A DNA stretch of 57,985 nt from CAZABP01 sp964483245 (lineage in GTDB: Bacteria; Planctomycetota; UBA1135; UBA2386). The stretch spans positions 1-57,985 of the forward strand of contig CAZABP010000028.1 of NCBI GenBank assembly GCA_964483245.1, written 5' to 3'. The position numbers and the translations under genes were made by a program. A model generated the notes under the pieces. The model saw only the letters and a list, made by a program, of their open reading frames with translations, was not told where the DNA came from and did not search any database. Shown one piece after another: positions 8,197 to 16,437 of the stretch (positions are counted from its first letter, which is position 1; each line of letters begins with the position of its first letter).

Positions 8197-10185
8197 CTAG
8201 TAGACCTCGAAGTTGAGCAGCCGGCCCAGCTCGAGCGTGTTGTTCGCGAGCGAGATGGTCTGCAGGCGCCAGAGGTAGGGCGCGTTCGGCAGCGGTGCGT
8301 CGAAGCGCAAGTTGCCGTGCACGTCGAGGTTGGGGAGCGGGATCGCGAGGATGTTGTTGGGGTCGAGTTGGAGCGGGTTGCAGATGCCGGGCAGCTGGAT
8401 CTCGGCGCGGTCGATGCCGACGAGCAGCGCGAGCGCGGCGTTGGGCCGGCCGTAGGCGAAGAAGCGCGCGAGCTTGCCCGGGGTTGCGTGCCAGGCGTAG
8501 TTGTCGTTCGGCGCGCCCCACTGGCTGGTCAGGTCGCCGAAGCCGGTCAGCACGTGCAGGCGGTTGCCATCGGCGATGTAGACGGCGTCTTCGTCCCGGG
8601 TGATCGTGATGTTGGCGAGGACGAGGCGGTTGTGGGTGGTGAGCGTGATCCAGCGGTCGGAGAAGGCCTGGTAGAGATGGACCAGCGAGCCGGGGCCGCT
8701 CGGGTCGTCGTGGATGCTGTAGTGGTAGCTGTTGGACTGGCCCTCGGCGATCTTGGTGCCGCCGAGCGACTGGGTGCGGAAGGTGGTGCCGTTGGTGCCG
8801 TAGGCGGTCTTGGAGGTGGCGTCGTCGATGACGATCGTGGTGTCGGTGTCGAACACGCGCACGAAGCTGGCGCTCTTGGGCCGCGCGGTCCACTTGTCCT
8901 CGCGCGGCGAGTAGACGTAGACGTGCGTCGAGGTCTCGACGAAGCCGATGAAGTCTTCGCCGTCACCCTTGATGAACGTGCCCTGCGGGTTGGCGAGGCG
9001 GGTCCAACGGTTGGTGAACGCGGAGAAGCCGTACAGCGCCTGGTCGGTCACCAGCAGGAACGTGTTGTCGTTGCCGGCTTCGTGCACCTTGGTCTCACCG
9101 CTGGCACCGGCAGCGACGAACTGCGCGCCGCGCTTGGACGTCGAGCAGGCGTACCAGTCGATGGCCGGCGTGACCGGGTCCTTGATCGCGAGCGCCCACA
9201 GGTTGTTGGTGAATGCGCCGCCCGGCTGGATGCGGCTGCCGACGCCCGGCAGCAGCGCGATGCCACCGTCGATCGCGCGCATCAGGTACGCGTTGCCGTT
9301 GACGCCGTCGATGACGTAGATCCCGAAGTCCTGCGTCTCGGTCGTGACCTTGGTCGCGTCGGCCAGCGTGACGACGGAGTGCGTGCCGCTCAGGTCGGAG
9401 AAGCAGATGATCTGGTTGGCGGCGATGTCGAGCATGCTGACGACGTTCTTGTCGTAGTCGAGCGTCAGCGTCCGTGCGGGCGAAGTCGTCGGGACCTTGT
9501 GCCAGGCGTTGGTGTGCGCGCAGAACACGGTCACTTCGTTCGGATCGGTCTCGAACGCCTGCGCATTGCGGCGCGTGTCGGGCTCGCCGACGCCGGGGAT
9601 GTGCGAGGCGGTCTTGGTGTTGCCGAGCTGCAGGACGACCGGTTGGTTGTCCGGGCTCAGCCACGAGAAGCCGAGCAGACGGTTCGGCCCGTCCTGCGCG
9701 ACGATCAGCGCACGGCCGGGGATTGCGCCGACGGTGCTGCTGGTGACCGCCGCGGTCGTCCACTGGTCGTGCCAATGGCCGAACACGTGGACGCGTCCGT
9801 TGTCCTCGATCAGCATGACCTCCTGGCCGTAGGCGAACTGCTTGCCGGGAGCGTTGAGCGTCAGCGGGACGAAGTTGCCGCGCACGTTCAGGCCCCAGTA
9901 GTTGTCGGTCGTGGCCTCGTTCAGGATCAGCGGGATGCGGCCGAGGCCGATCAGGCCGATTGCGTTCGGCCGCGAGAGCTCACTGGTGCGCATCGCGCGC
10001 AGGCTGCCGCCGTAGACCTTGTTGGGGTCGGTTGTCTGGACGACGAAGACCGGGTTGTCGGATTGCGAGACGACGGCGGCGAGGCCCGGCGTGATCGTGA
10101 AGGAACCGCTGCCCTGCTGGCACTGCGCGGCGAGCGCAGTGGACAGTGCGAGCAGGGGGACTGCGTGGCGGATTCGTGGCTGCAT
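8197..10185 (-). CDS. Large secreted protein of repeated beta strands, function unknown
   Basis: 662 residues. A signal peptide is visible (MQPRIRHAVPLLALSTALAAQ, cleavage likely after ALA). The body is a long series of 40-50-residue blocks with 'vyvY...dkWt', 'lyGFSaFTNRWTRL' and 'vhVFGHWHDQWTTA' motifs, reminiscent of propeller blades. The C-terminal 120 residues resemble the module of the other secreted proteins here: ARFFAYGRPNAALALLVGID, a Cys (GICNPLQL), LAIPLPNLDVHGN, then LWRLQ. A good Shine-Dalgarno (AGGAG, about 10 bases before the ATG) supports the start. It stands alone, convergent with fhs. No catalytic residues recognised; probably extracellular. Confidence 0.8.
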   Translation of the reverse strand: MQPRIRHAVPLLALSTALAAQCQQGSGSFTITPGLAAVVSQSDNPVFVVQTTDPNKVYGGSLRAMRTSELSRPNAIGLIGLGRIPLILNEATTDNYWGLNVRGNFVPLTLNAPGKQFAYGQEVMLIEDNGRVHVFGHWHDQWTTAAVTSSTVGAIPGRALIVAQDGPNRLLGFSWLSPDNQPVVLQLGNTKTASHIPGVGEPDTRRNAQAFETDPNEVTVFCAHTNAWHKVPTTSPARTLTLDYDKNVVSMLDIAANQIICFSDLSGTHSVVTLADATKVTTETQDFGIYVIDGVNGNAYLMRAIDGGIALLPGVGSRIQPGGAFTNNLWALAIKDPVTPAIDWYACSTSKRGAQFVAAGASGETKVHEAGNDNTFLLVTDQALYGFSAFTNRWTRLANPQGTFIKGDGEDFIGFVETSTHVYVYSPREDKWTARPKSASFVRVFDTDTTIVIDDATSKTAYGTNGTTFRTQSLGGTKIAEGQSNSYHYSIHDDPSGPGSLVHLYQAFSDRWITLTTHNRLVLANITITRDEDAVYIADGNRLHVLTGFGDLTSQWGAPNDNYAWHATPGKLARFFAYGRPNAALALLVGIDRAEIQLPGICNPLQLDPNNILAIPLPNLDVHGNLRFDAPLPNAPYLWRLQTISLANNTLELGRLLNFEVY

Positions 10186-10436
10186 GATGGTGACTCCTCT
10201 TGTGGGAAGTCACCGATGCTGCGCGCGCACGCGTGGGAGAGATGAGTGCTGCGTGAAAGCTCGCCATGCTCGCCGCGCCTGCGGCGCGGCTCGCCGGAAG
10301 GCCGCTCGCGGCGCCTGGCGGCGCCGCTCGCTGGGAGCGCAGGCGGAGGCGGAGGCGGGTGCGGTCGGGAAGCGGGAGGTGGTGGTCGGGACCGGGTTGG
10401 TGCGCGGGGCGGAGATGTGGGAGCTGGAACTTGCTC

Positions 10437-12419
10437 CTACGCGAGGATGCGCGCGATGCGGTCTGCGACTTGTGGGGGGGTGAAGCCGAAGTGTTCGGCG
10501 AGCTGTTTGTACGGGGCGCTCTGGCCGAAGGTGCTGATGCCGAGGACGCGCTGGAGGTCGCCGGTGAAGACGCACCAGCCTTCGGGGCGGCCCATCTCGA
10601 GCGCCAAGACGGGGAGAGACTTCGGCAGGCAGTGGTTGCGCCAGGCTTCGTCCTGGGTGAGGAAGAGCTCGACGCAGGGCATGCTGACGACGCGGATCGG
10701 GAGGTTGCGCTGTTGCAGCAGGTCGGCGGCGGCGAGGGCGGTGGCGACTTCGGAGCCGGTGGCGATGAGGGTGGCGCGTGCGTTGGCGGTGTCGCGGATC
10801 ACGTAGGCGCCGCGGAGGAGGTCGGTGGGTTGGAAGGTGGACGGGCGGCTCAGCGCGGGGAGGTCCTGACGGGTAAGGGCGAGGGCGGTGGGGCCGTCGT
10901 TGCGGGTGAGGAGGTGGGTCCAGGCGGCGGCGGTTTCGGCGCCGTCGGCGGGGCGGAACACGTGGAGGTTGGGGATGAGGCGCAGGCTCGCGATCTGTTC
11001 GACCGGTTGGTGGGTGGGGCCGTCTTCGCCGACCATCAGGCTGTCGTGCGTGAAGACGAAGCCGACGCGTTGGCGCATCAGGGCGGCGAGGCGGATCGGT
11101 GGGCGCATGTAGTCGGCGAACACGAGGAAGGTGCTGCCGATCGGGAGGAAGCCGCCGTGCAGGGCCATGCCGTTCAGGATTGCGCCCATCGCGTGCTCGC
11201 GGACGCCGAAGTGCAGGTTGCGCCCGGCGTAGTCGCGTGCCTGGACGGAGGTGGAGTCGAGGATGCGGGTCTTGGTCGAGGGATCGAGGTCGGCGGAGCC
11301 GCCGGCGAGTGAGGGGACGAGGGCGGCGGCGCGCTGGATGATCTTGCCGGAGAGCGCGCGGGTCGCGCCGGCGCCAGGCGCGGCGGCGATGAGCTGGGTG
11401 AGGAGGTCGTTGGGGGTCGCGCGGGTGGCGAAGCGGTCGTGCTCGCGCGCGAGTTCGGGCTGCTGCTTGCGCCAGGTGGCGACGCGTGTGTCCCAGGCCT
11501 GCTTGCGTCGCGTGTTGATGTCGCGGACGGCGGCGAACATCTCGCGCACGTCGTCGGGGACCCAGAACGGTTCGTCCGGCAGGCCGAGCGCGCGCTTGGT
11601 GGCGGCGACCTCGTCCTTGCCGAGCGGGGCGCCGTGGGCGTCGTGCGTGTCGACCTTGTTCGGGCTGCCCTGTGCGATGTGCGTGCGGCAGATCACGAGC
11701 GTCGGCTGGGCACTCGGTTGGAAGGCCTGGCCGAGCACGTCGTGCACCTGCAGCAGGTCGTGCCCGTCGCAGGCGAACACGCGCCACCCGAGCGCCGCGA
11801 ACCGCATCCGCACGTCCTCGCGGAACGCGAGGTCGGTCTTGCCTTCGATCGTGATCCGGTTGTCGTCGTACAGGTAGACGAGGTTGGCGAGCTCGAGGTG
11901 GCCGGCGAGCGACGCGGCTTCGCTCGACAGGCCTTCCATCAGGTCGCCATCGGAGACGATCCCGACGACCCGGTTCTCGAAGTCCGGGTTCTCGAACCGC
12001 GCCGCTTCCATGCGCGCGGCGAGCGCCATGCCGACGCCGTTGGCGAAGCCCTGCCCGAGCGGACCGGTCGTGGTCTCGACGCCGGGCGTGTCGTGGTGCT
12101 CGGGGTGCCCAGGCGTGCGGCTGCCGAGCTGGCGGAAGGCACGCAGGTCATCCAGCGACAGCGGATAGCCGGCGAGATGCAGCATCGAATACAGCAGCAT
12201 CGAGCCGTGCCCGGCCGACAACACGAACCGGTCGCGCCCCGGCCAGTCCGGTGCATCCGGCACGTAGCGCAGATGCCGCGTCCACAACACGGCGGCGACC
12301 TCCGCCATCCCCATCGGCATCCCCGGATGTCCCGAGTTCGCCTGCTGCACCGCGTCCATCGCGAGGCCGCGGACCACGTGAGCGGTGAGTTGGACCAAGC
12401 TGTCGTCGGCCGGTGTCAT
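10437..12419 (-). CDS. tkt: Transketolase
   Basis: 660 residues from ATG 12419; an in-frame start 33 bases earlier is less likely because the family begins near 'LVQLTAHVVRGLAMDAVQ'. Thiamine-diphosphate enzyme that moves two-carbon units between sugar phosphates in the pentose phosphate pathway. Visible family features are NSGHPGMPMG near residue 30, GPLGQGFANGVGMA, a TPP/Mg2+ motif SDGDLMEG (usual GDGCLMEG), YDDNRITIEG, and the pyrimidine-domain transketolase signature EDGPTHQPVEQ. All three domains are present and the length is normal. A 65-bp tandem repeat lies just upstream, and a short hairpin (GTAGGAGC...GCTCCCAC) follows the stop without a T-run. The sequence GATAGATTCC 10 bases before the ATG may be a promoter element. 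Confidence 0.96.
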   Translation of the reverse strand: MTPADDSLVQLTAHVVRGLAMDAVQQANSGHPGMPMGMAEVAAVLWTRHLRYVPDAPDWPGRDRFVLSAGHGSMLLYSMLHLAGYPLSLDDLRAFRQLGSRTPGHPEHHDTPGVETTTGPLGQGFANGVGMALAARMEAARFENPDFENRVVGIVSDGDLMEGLSSEAASLAGHLELANLVYLYDDNRITIEGKTDLAFREDVRMRFAALGWRVFACDGHDLLQVHDVLGQAFQPSAQPTLVICRTHIAQGSPNKVDTHDAHGAPLGKDEVAATKRALGLPDEPFWVPDDVREMFAAVRDINTRRKQAWDTRVATWRKQQPELAREHDRFATRATPNDLLTQLIAAAPGAGATRALSGKIIQRAAALVPSLAGGSADLDPSTKTRILDSTSVQARDYAGRNLHFGVREHAMGAILNGMALHGGFLPIGSTFLVFADYMRPPIRLAALMRQRVGFVFTHDSLMVGEDGPTHQPVEQIASLRLIPNLHVFRPADGAETAAAWTHLLTRNDGPTALALTRQDLPALSRPSTFQPTDLLRGAYVIRDTANARATLIATGSEVATALAAADLLQQRNLPIRVVSMPCVELFLTQDEAWRNHCLPKSLPVLALEMGRPEGWCVFTGDLQRVLGISTFGQSAPYKQLAEHFGFTPPQVADRIARILA

Positions 12420-12474
12420 CGCCGCGGAATCTATCCGCGGCGCTGGCGGCACTCACGAGCGGAACGGCGCTCGC

Positions 12475-12668
12475 GGGACGAACGGATCCGTTGCCGAGGT
12501 ACAGCGCCAGCCCGTGCGTCAGCGCGCCGCCACCGAGGAGGGACGACCGGATCAGTTGCCGAGGTACAGCGCCAGCCCGTGCGTCAGCGCGCCGCCGCGG
12601 AGGAGGGACGACCGGATCAGTTGCCGAGGTACAGCGCCAATCCGTGCGTCAGCGCGCCGCCGCCGAGG
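12475..12668. repeat. 65-bp tandem repeat, three copies, derived from a gene tail
   Basis: The sequence starting GTTGCCGAGGTACAGCGCCA begins at 12490, 12555 and 12620, exactly 65 bases apart, with only a few mismatches. The third copy is the 3' end of the SGNH-like gene (codons for GGALTHGLALYLGN and the stop). The other two lie beyond its stop, so the end of the gene has been amplified twice downstream. A partial unit (GGACGAACGGATCC) begins near 12476. The period is not a multiple of three, so the copies are in different frames relative to the gene. Confidence 0.9.
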
Positions 12669-13975
12669 AACCGCAATCCGGGCGCCGCCGGATCGCGGAC
12701 GAACCACTGCGTGTCGATCTCGAGGCCGGCCAGCGCCTGGTCGTTCGGCACCGGCAGGTTCTGCGACGTGCTGCCGCCGCCGGTCGGGAGTCCGAACGAC
12801 GCCCACAGCAGCGCCGGATCGACCAGCAGCGTGCACTGAGCATCCAGCGGGATCTGCGCGCGGCCGAGCGCCAGCAGCAGGACCGCGTTGCTGGACACGA
12901 TGGCGTTCGTGATCCCGAGGCGGAAACCCTGATTGCCGAGCACCGGCAGCGAGTTGGTGCGGACCGACACGGTGCCGAGGCTGCCGGGGCAGCCGGTGCC
13001 GTAGGCGACGGTGCGCGCCTGGTTGCCCGGCGGGCCGAAGTACCACGGCGTGCTGTACGGATCGGTCGTGAAGTGTTGGTCGAGCAGCCCGGCGACCTTG
13101 GCGCGCCCGGCCGTGCTCGGGTGGGTGCCATCGCTGTTGAAGTCACTGCACAGCCACGTGAGTCCGTCGCTGCGCGGCTTCAACCCGTCGGCCCACAGGT
13201 ATGGTCCCCACGCGAGCCACGGCGAAGTCACGGTGCCGCGGTTGGGGTCGTGGTTCAGCTTCGGGTCGCCAGCGATCTGCTGCTCGATCAGCCACTTGAC
13301 CGCGAAGCCGGATTCGTACGCGTACGGCTCCGGGTTCAGCGCGGTGGTCGCATGGCCGGCGTAGATCCGCGACGACAGGAAGCAGAGCCGCGCATTGGGG
13401 AACTTCGCAGTCAGGTTGTTGCAGATCTGCGCGAGCAGCCCCTGCAGCTCGGTCGCGTGTCCGGGGAACGGCAGCGATGGACCGGCGACGGCTTCCTTGA
13501 GCCAGATCACCTGGACCTGCGCCGCGGTCGCGCCGGCGGCGGTCAGCCGCGATTGCACGACGTTCCAGAAGTTGGCGTTCGGGTTCGCGACGACGCGCGC
13601 ATCCTGCCCGCCTTGCGCCCCGTCGACGACCTGCACCGTGCCACGCCGGCGCGGGTCGGCATTGCTGATCGGAATCCAGGCGGAGAACTCCTGCGTGGTG
13701 TTCGACATCCCGATCGACAGCAGCACGATCCGGCCGTCTTGGTGCGGCTGCCCGTTTGCGTCGAGTGGCTGCACCGCCTTGGCGATGGCGAGGCCGGCAG
13801 CCGCATGTGCGGCCGGCGGCGTGTTGACGCCGCCGGTGTAGAGCCCGCCTTCGTAGCTCTGGTACTTGCCGGTGCCGAGGTCGGACAGCGGGAGCGCGCC
13901 GATCGAGGTGCGCGAGCAGTTCTGGGCGGTGACAGGGAACGCGGCGAGGGCCGCCAGCGCGAGCAGCAGACGCAT
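12617..13975 (-). CDS. Secreted SGNH/GDSL-hydrolase-like protein with C-terminal surface module
   Basis: 452 residues. Signal peptide MRLLLALAALAAFPVTAQ, with ATG 13975 chosen so the signal peptide begins the protein. The catalytic part shows LSIGMSNTTQEF near residue 88 (the position of the nucleophile Ser in block I) and SDGTHPSTAG near residue 300, the D-x-x-H block of SGNH hydrolases, which act on ester bonds in lipids or acetylated polysaccharides. A canonical GDSL is not present, so activity is an inference. The last 125 residues are the shared module: YGTGCPGSLG, LLLALGRAQIPLD, a late Cys, and DTQWFV. The final codons are repeated twice beyond the stop (65-bp repeat). Likely extracellular or surface-bound. 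Confidence 0.8.
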   Translation of the reverse strand: MRLLLALAALAAFPVTAQNCSRTSIGALPLSDLGTGKYQSYEGGLYTGGVNTPPAAHAAAGLAIAKAVQPLDANGQPHQDGRIVLLSIGMSNTTQEFSAWIPISNADPRRRGTVQVVDGAQGGQDARVVANPNANFWNVVQSRLTAAGATAAQVQVIWLKEAVAGPSLPFPGHATELQGLLAQICNNLTAKFPNARLCFLSSRIYAGHATTALNPEPYAYESGFAVKWLIEQQIAGDPKLNHDPNRGTVTSPWLAWGPYLWADGLKPRSDGLTWLCSDFNSDGTHPSTAGRAKVAGLLDQHFTTDPYSTPWYFGPPGNQARTVAYGTGCPGSLGTVSVRTNSLPVLGNQGFRLGITNAIVSSNAVLLLALGRAQIPLDAQCTLLVDPALLWASFGLPTGGGSTSQNLPVPNDQALAGLEIDTQWFVRDPAAPGLRFLGGGALTHGLALYLGN

Positions 13976-14071
13976 GTGCGCATTCTGCCGCGGCGGGCTC
14001 GGGCCAGGTGCCGGGACGCAATCGTTGCGAGCCCTTGCGCGCGCGCCGCGAGCCGCGGAACCTGCCGCCGG

Positions 14072-15559
14072 ATGGAGCGCACGCTGCCCGGCCTGTGGAC
14101 GCGGATCGCAGCCCTGGAAGGGCGCCCGTTCGCGGCCGACCACACGGCGGCGCTGAGCGGTGCCGAGTTCGCGGCGGCAGCGGAGCGGCTCGCGCTGGCG
14201 CTCGCCCACGCCGGCGTGGTCCCGGGTGCGCGCGTGCTGCTGTGCCTCGAGCATGGGCTCGGCCAGGCGGTCGGCCTGTTCGCTGCGGCATTGGCCGGCG
14301 GGATCTCGGTCGTCGCGCATCCGCGGTTGCGCGACGCGCAGCTCCGCCACCTGCTGGCCGACAGCGGCGCTTCGCACGCGGTCGTGTCGGCGGCGCGCGC
14401 TGCCGCGCTCGTCGATCCGGAGCGGGTGTTCGCCGGCTGCCGCGTGCTCCCGCCGGATGCGCGCGCGGCGTCCCGTCCGCTACCGGTCGTCCGCGCCGCC
14501 GAGCCGGCGACGATCCTGTACACGAGCGGATCGACCGGGGCGCCGAAGGGGATCGTGCAGAGCCATCGCAACCTGGTCGATGGCGCCGAAATCGTCTGCG
14601 GGTATCTCGGGCTGAGCGCCGACGACCATCTGTTCGGGATCGTGCCGCTCAGCTTCGACTACGGCTTGAACCAATTGCTTGCTGCGGCGTGGCTCGGCGC
14701 GCGGATCACGTTGCATCCGTATCTGACGGCCGGGGAACTGCTCGAACGCCTGCAGCAGACCGATGCGACCGTGCTTGCCGGGGTGCCGAGCTTCTGGCAC
14801 GCGTTCGCGGCGGCGCTGCAGGCTCCGGGGGCGGCGGCGCAGGCGCAGCACGTGCGGCTGGCGACCAGCACCGGCGGGCGGCTGGCGGTCGGCGACATCC
14901 GGACGATCCGCGCGCAGGCGCCGTGGATCCGGTTCTTCAGCATGTACGGGATGACCGAGGCGTTCCGCAGCGCGTATCTCGACCCGGACGAGCTGGACCG
15001 GATCCCGCAGAGCTTCGGCAAGGCGATCCCGGGTGTGGAGCTGTTCGTGCTCGATCCGGCGACCGGCGCAATCTGCGCCGATGGGGTGCCGGGCGAACTC
15101 GTGCACGCCGGCAAGCTGATCGCGCTCGGCTACTGGAACCGGCCGGTCGACACGGCGCGTGTGTTCCGGCCGCACCCGCTCGACCCGGCACGCGGGCGCG
15201 CGGTCTGGTCCGGCGACACCGTGCGTCGCGACGCGGAGGGATACCTGTACTTCGTCGGCCGCGGCGACACGCAGTGGAAGGTGGCCGGGCACCGCGTCTC
15301 GCCGGATGAGTTCGAGCAGCTGCTGCTCGCGCTGCCCGGAATCGACCAGGTCGTGCTGTTCGCCGACGAGGATCCGGAGCGCGGGCACCGGATCACCGCC
15401 TGCGTGACCGGTCACGGGCACGAGCGCGAGTGGCTGCGGCAGCTGCGCGCCGAAGCGCCGCCGCACCTCGTCCCGGCGCGGCTCGTCAAGGTGGAGGAGC
15501 TGCCGCTGAATCCGAATGGCAAGATCGACCTGCCGGCGCTGCGCCGGCGCATGAGCTGA
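14072..15559 (+). CDS. AMP-dependent acyl-CoA/acyl-carrier ligase
   Basis: 495 residues from ATG 14072. It is a member of the ANL adenylating superfamily: it activates a carboxylic acid with ATP to an acyl-AMP and transfers it to a thiol. The P-loop-like motif ILYTSGSTGAPKG lies near residue 150, FFSMYGMTEAF carries the A5 region, WSGDTVRRDAEGYLYFVGR is the A7/hinge (with the ribose-binding Asp), and ELPLNPNGKIDL near the C-terminus holds the catalytic Lys of A10. The substrate cannot be read off. The length and style recall ligases found beside exosortase/XrtA polysaccharide clusters, but no exosortase is here. Ten bases upstream of a Nudix gene and likely co-transcribed with it. Confidence 0.88.
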   Translation: MERTLPGLWTRIAALEGRPFAADHTAALSGAEFAAAAERLALALAHAGVVPGARVLLCLEHGLGQAVGLFAAALAGGISVVAHPRLRDAQLRHLLADSGASHAVVSAARAAALVDPERVFAGCRVLPPDARAASRPLPVVRAAEPATILYTSGSTGAPKGIVQSHRNLVDGAEIVCGYLGLSADDHLFGIVPLSFDYGLNQLLAAAWLGARITLHPYLTAGELLERLQQTDATVLAGVPSFWHAFAAALQAPGAAAQAQHVRLATSTGGRLAVGDIRTIRAQAPWIRFFSMYGMTEAFRSAYLDPDELDRIPQSFGKAIPGVELFVLDPATGAICADGVPGELVHAGKLIALGYWNRPVDTARVFRPHPLDPARGRAVWSGDTVRRDAEGYLYFVGRGDTQWKVAGHRVSPDEFEQLLLALPGIDQVVLFADEDPERGHRITACVTGHGHEREWLRQLRAEAPPHLVPARLVKVEELPLNPNGKIDLPALRRRMS

Positions 15560-15569
15560 GCCCGTCCCG

Positions 15570-16130
15570 ATGCACCGCAAGTCCCTGCTCGAGATGCTGG
15601 CCGATTACCGCGAGCTGTATCCGGACGAGCAGGAGGTCGCCGACCGGTTCGAGCAGTTCGTGCGCGCCGAGCCGGAGTGCTTCGAGCGGAGCTGCGTGCC
15701 GGGACACATCACGGCAGCGGCCTGGATCCTGTCGCCGGAGTTCGATCGGTTCCTGCTCGTGCACCACCGCAAGCTGGACCGCTGGCTGCAGGTCGGCGGG
15801 CACTGCGACGGGCAGCACGAAGTGCACCTCGCGGCGCTGCGCGAGGCGCACGAAGAGACCGGGATCCAGGACTTCGCGATCCTGGCGACCGACGAGCGGC
15901 TGGTGCCGTTCGACCTCGACGTGCACGCGATCCCGGCGTTCGGCGACGAGCCGGCGCATCTGCACTACGACGTGAGGTTCCTGGTACGCGCGGCGACGGA
16001 TCAGGTCACGGTCAGCCCGGAGTCGCACGCGCTGCAGTGGTTCGCGATGCAGGACCTCGAGCAGGTCTGTCAGGAATGGTCGGTGCGCCGGATGGGGCAG
16101 AAGGCGCGCGAGCTGCTGGGGCACCTGTGA
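15570..16130 (+). CDS. Nudix hydrolase
   Basis: 186 residues. The Nudix helix is visible as GGHCDGQHEVHLAALREAHE followed by ETGI, with the metal-binding REAHEE intact; the spacing from the first Gly to the first Glu is one residue longer than the textbook GX5E. Preceded by AAAWILSPEFDRFLLVHHRKLDRW, a typical first strand pair. These enzymes hydrolyse nucleoside diphosphates linked to another moiety. The substrate is unknown; the family with 'GGHCDG' is usually annotated only as NUDIX domain protein. It starts 10 bases after the acyl ligase, which suggests a shared transcript and possibly a shared pathway (inference). Confidence 0.9.
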   Translation: MHRKSLLEMLADYRELYPDEQEVADRFEQFVRAEPECFERSCVPGHITAAAWILSPEFDRFLLVHHRKLDRWLQVGGHCDGQHEVHLAALREAHEETGIQDFAILATDERLVPFDLDVHAIPAFGDEPAHLHYDVRFLVRAATDQVTVSPESHALQWFAMQDLEQVCQEWSVRRMGQKARELLGHL

Positions 16131-16155
16131 CGGCGTCGCGCCGCCCACAGCGCCT

Positions 16156-16437
16156 TCAGAACCGGCACAGCACGAGCAGCCACAGCGCCTGCAGCGCGAA
16201 CGCCGTGTTCCCCGCAAGCGCGAGCCAACCCGGCCAGCGGCGCTCCGGCCGGCGGCGGATCCCGAGCGCCGCCGTGACGATCCCGGCCGGCGCGAGGCCG
16301 AGCTGCGCCAGCAGCACGCAGATCCCGACGTAGGCCGACAGCGGCGGGTGGCCGCCAGGGAACAGCCAGACGGTCGCGAAGATCGCGAGCCAGCCGAGGC
16401 ACTGCAGGCCGAGCAGCGACAGCGAGATCCAGGTCAC
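16156..16437 (-). CDS. Small polytopic membrane protein, unknown
   Basis: 93 residues, starting at GTG 16437, which overlaps the stop of the recombinase gene as GTGA. Three hydrophobic stretches are visible (about residues 5-26, 33-57 and 70-90) with an Arg-rich loop IRRRPERRWPG between the second and third, placing that loop in the cytoplasm by the positive-inside rule. No recognised family. Its coupling to a Xer-type recombinase may be only a matter of position. Confidence 0.65.
   Translation of the reverse strand: MTWISLSLLGLQCLGWLAIFATVWLFPGGHPPLSAYVGICVLLAQLGLAPAGIVTAALGIRRRPERRWPGWLALAGNTAFALQALWLLVLCRF

Noticed and set aside
10410..10440. Hairpin after tkt as an intrinsic terminator
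   Set aside because: GTAGGAGC...GCTCCCAC forms a stem, but no T-run follows and the sequence resembles a dispersed repeat (a similar GAGCCCGCTCCTACA occurs near 35260).
12475..12668. CRISPR-like array
   Set aside because: Repeats are directly joined with a 65-base period and no spacers, contain coding sequence of the neighbouring gene, and no cas genes are near.
12413..14071. Plus-strand open frame running into the acyl ligase as if a 1048-residue protein
   Set aside because: The first 550 residues are antisense to the SGNH-like gene and its tail repeats. The ligase family begins near 14072.
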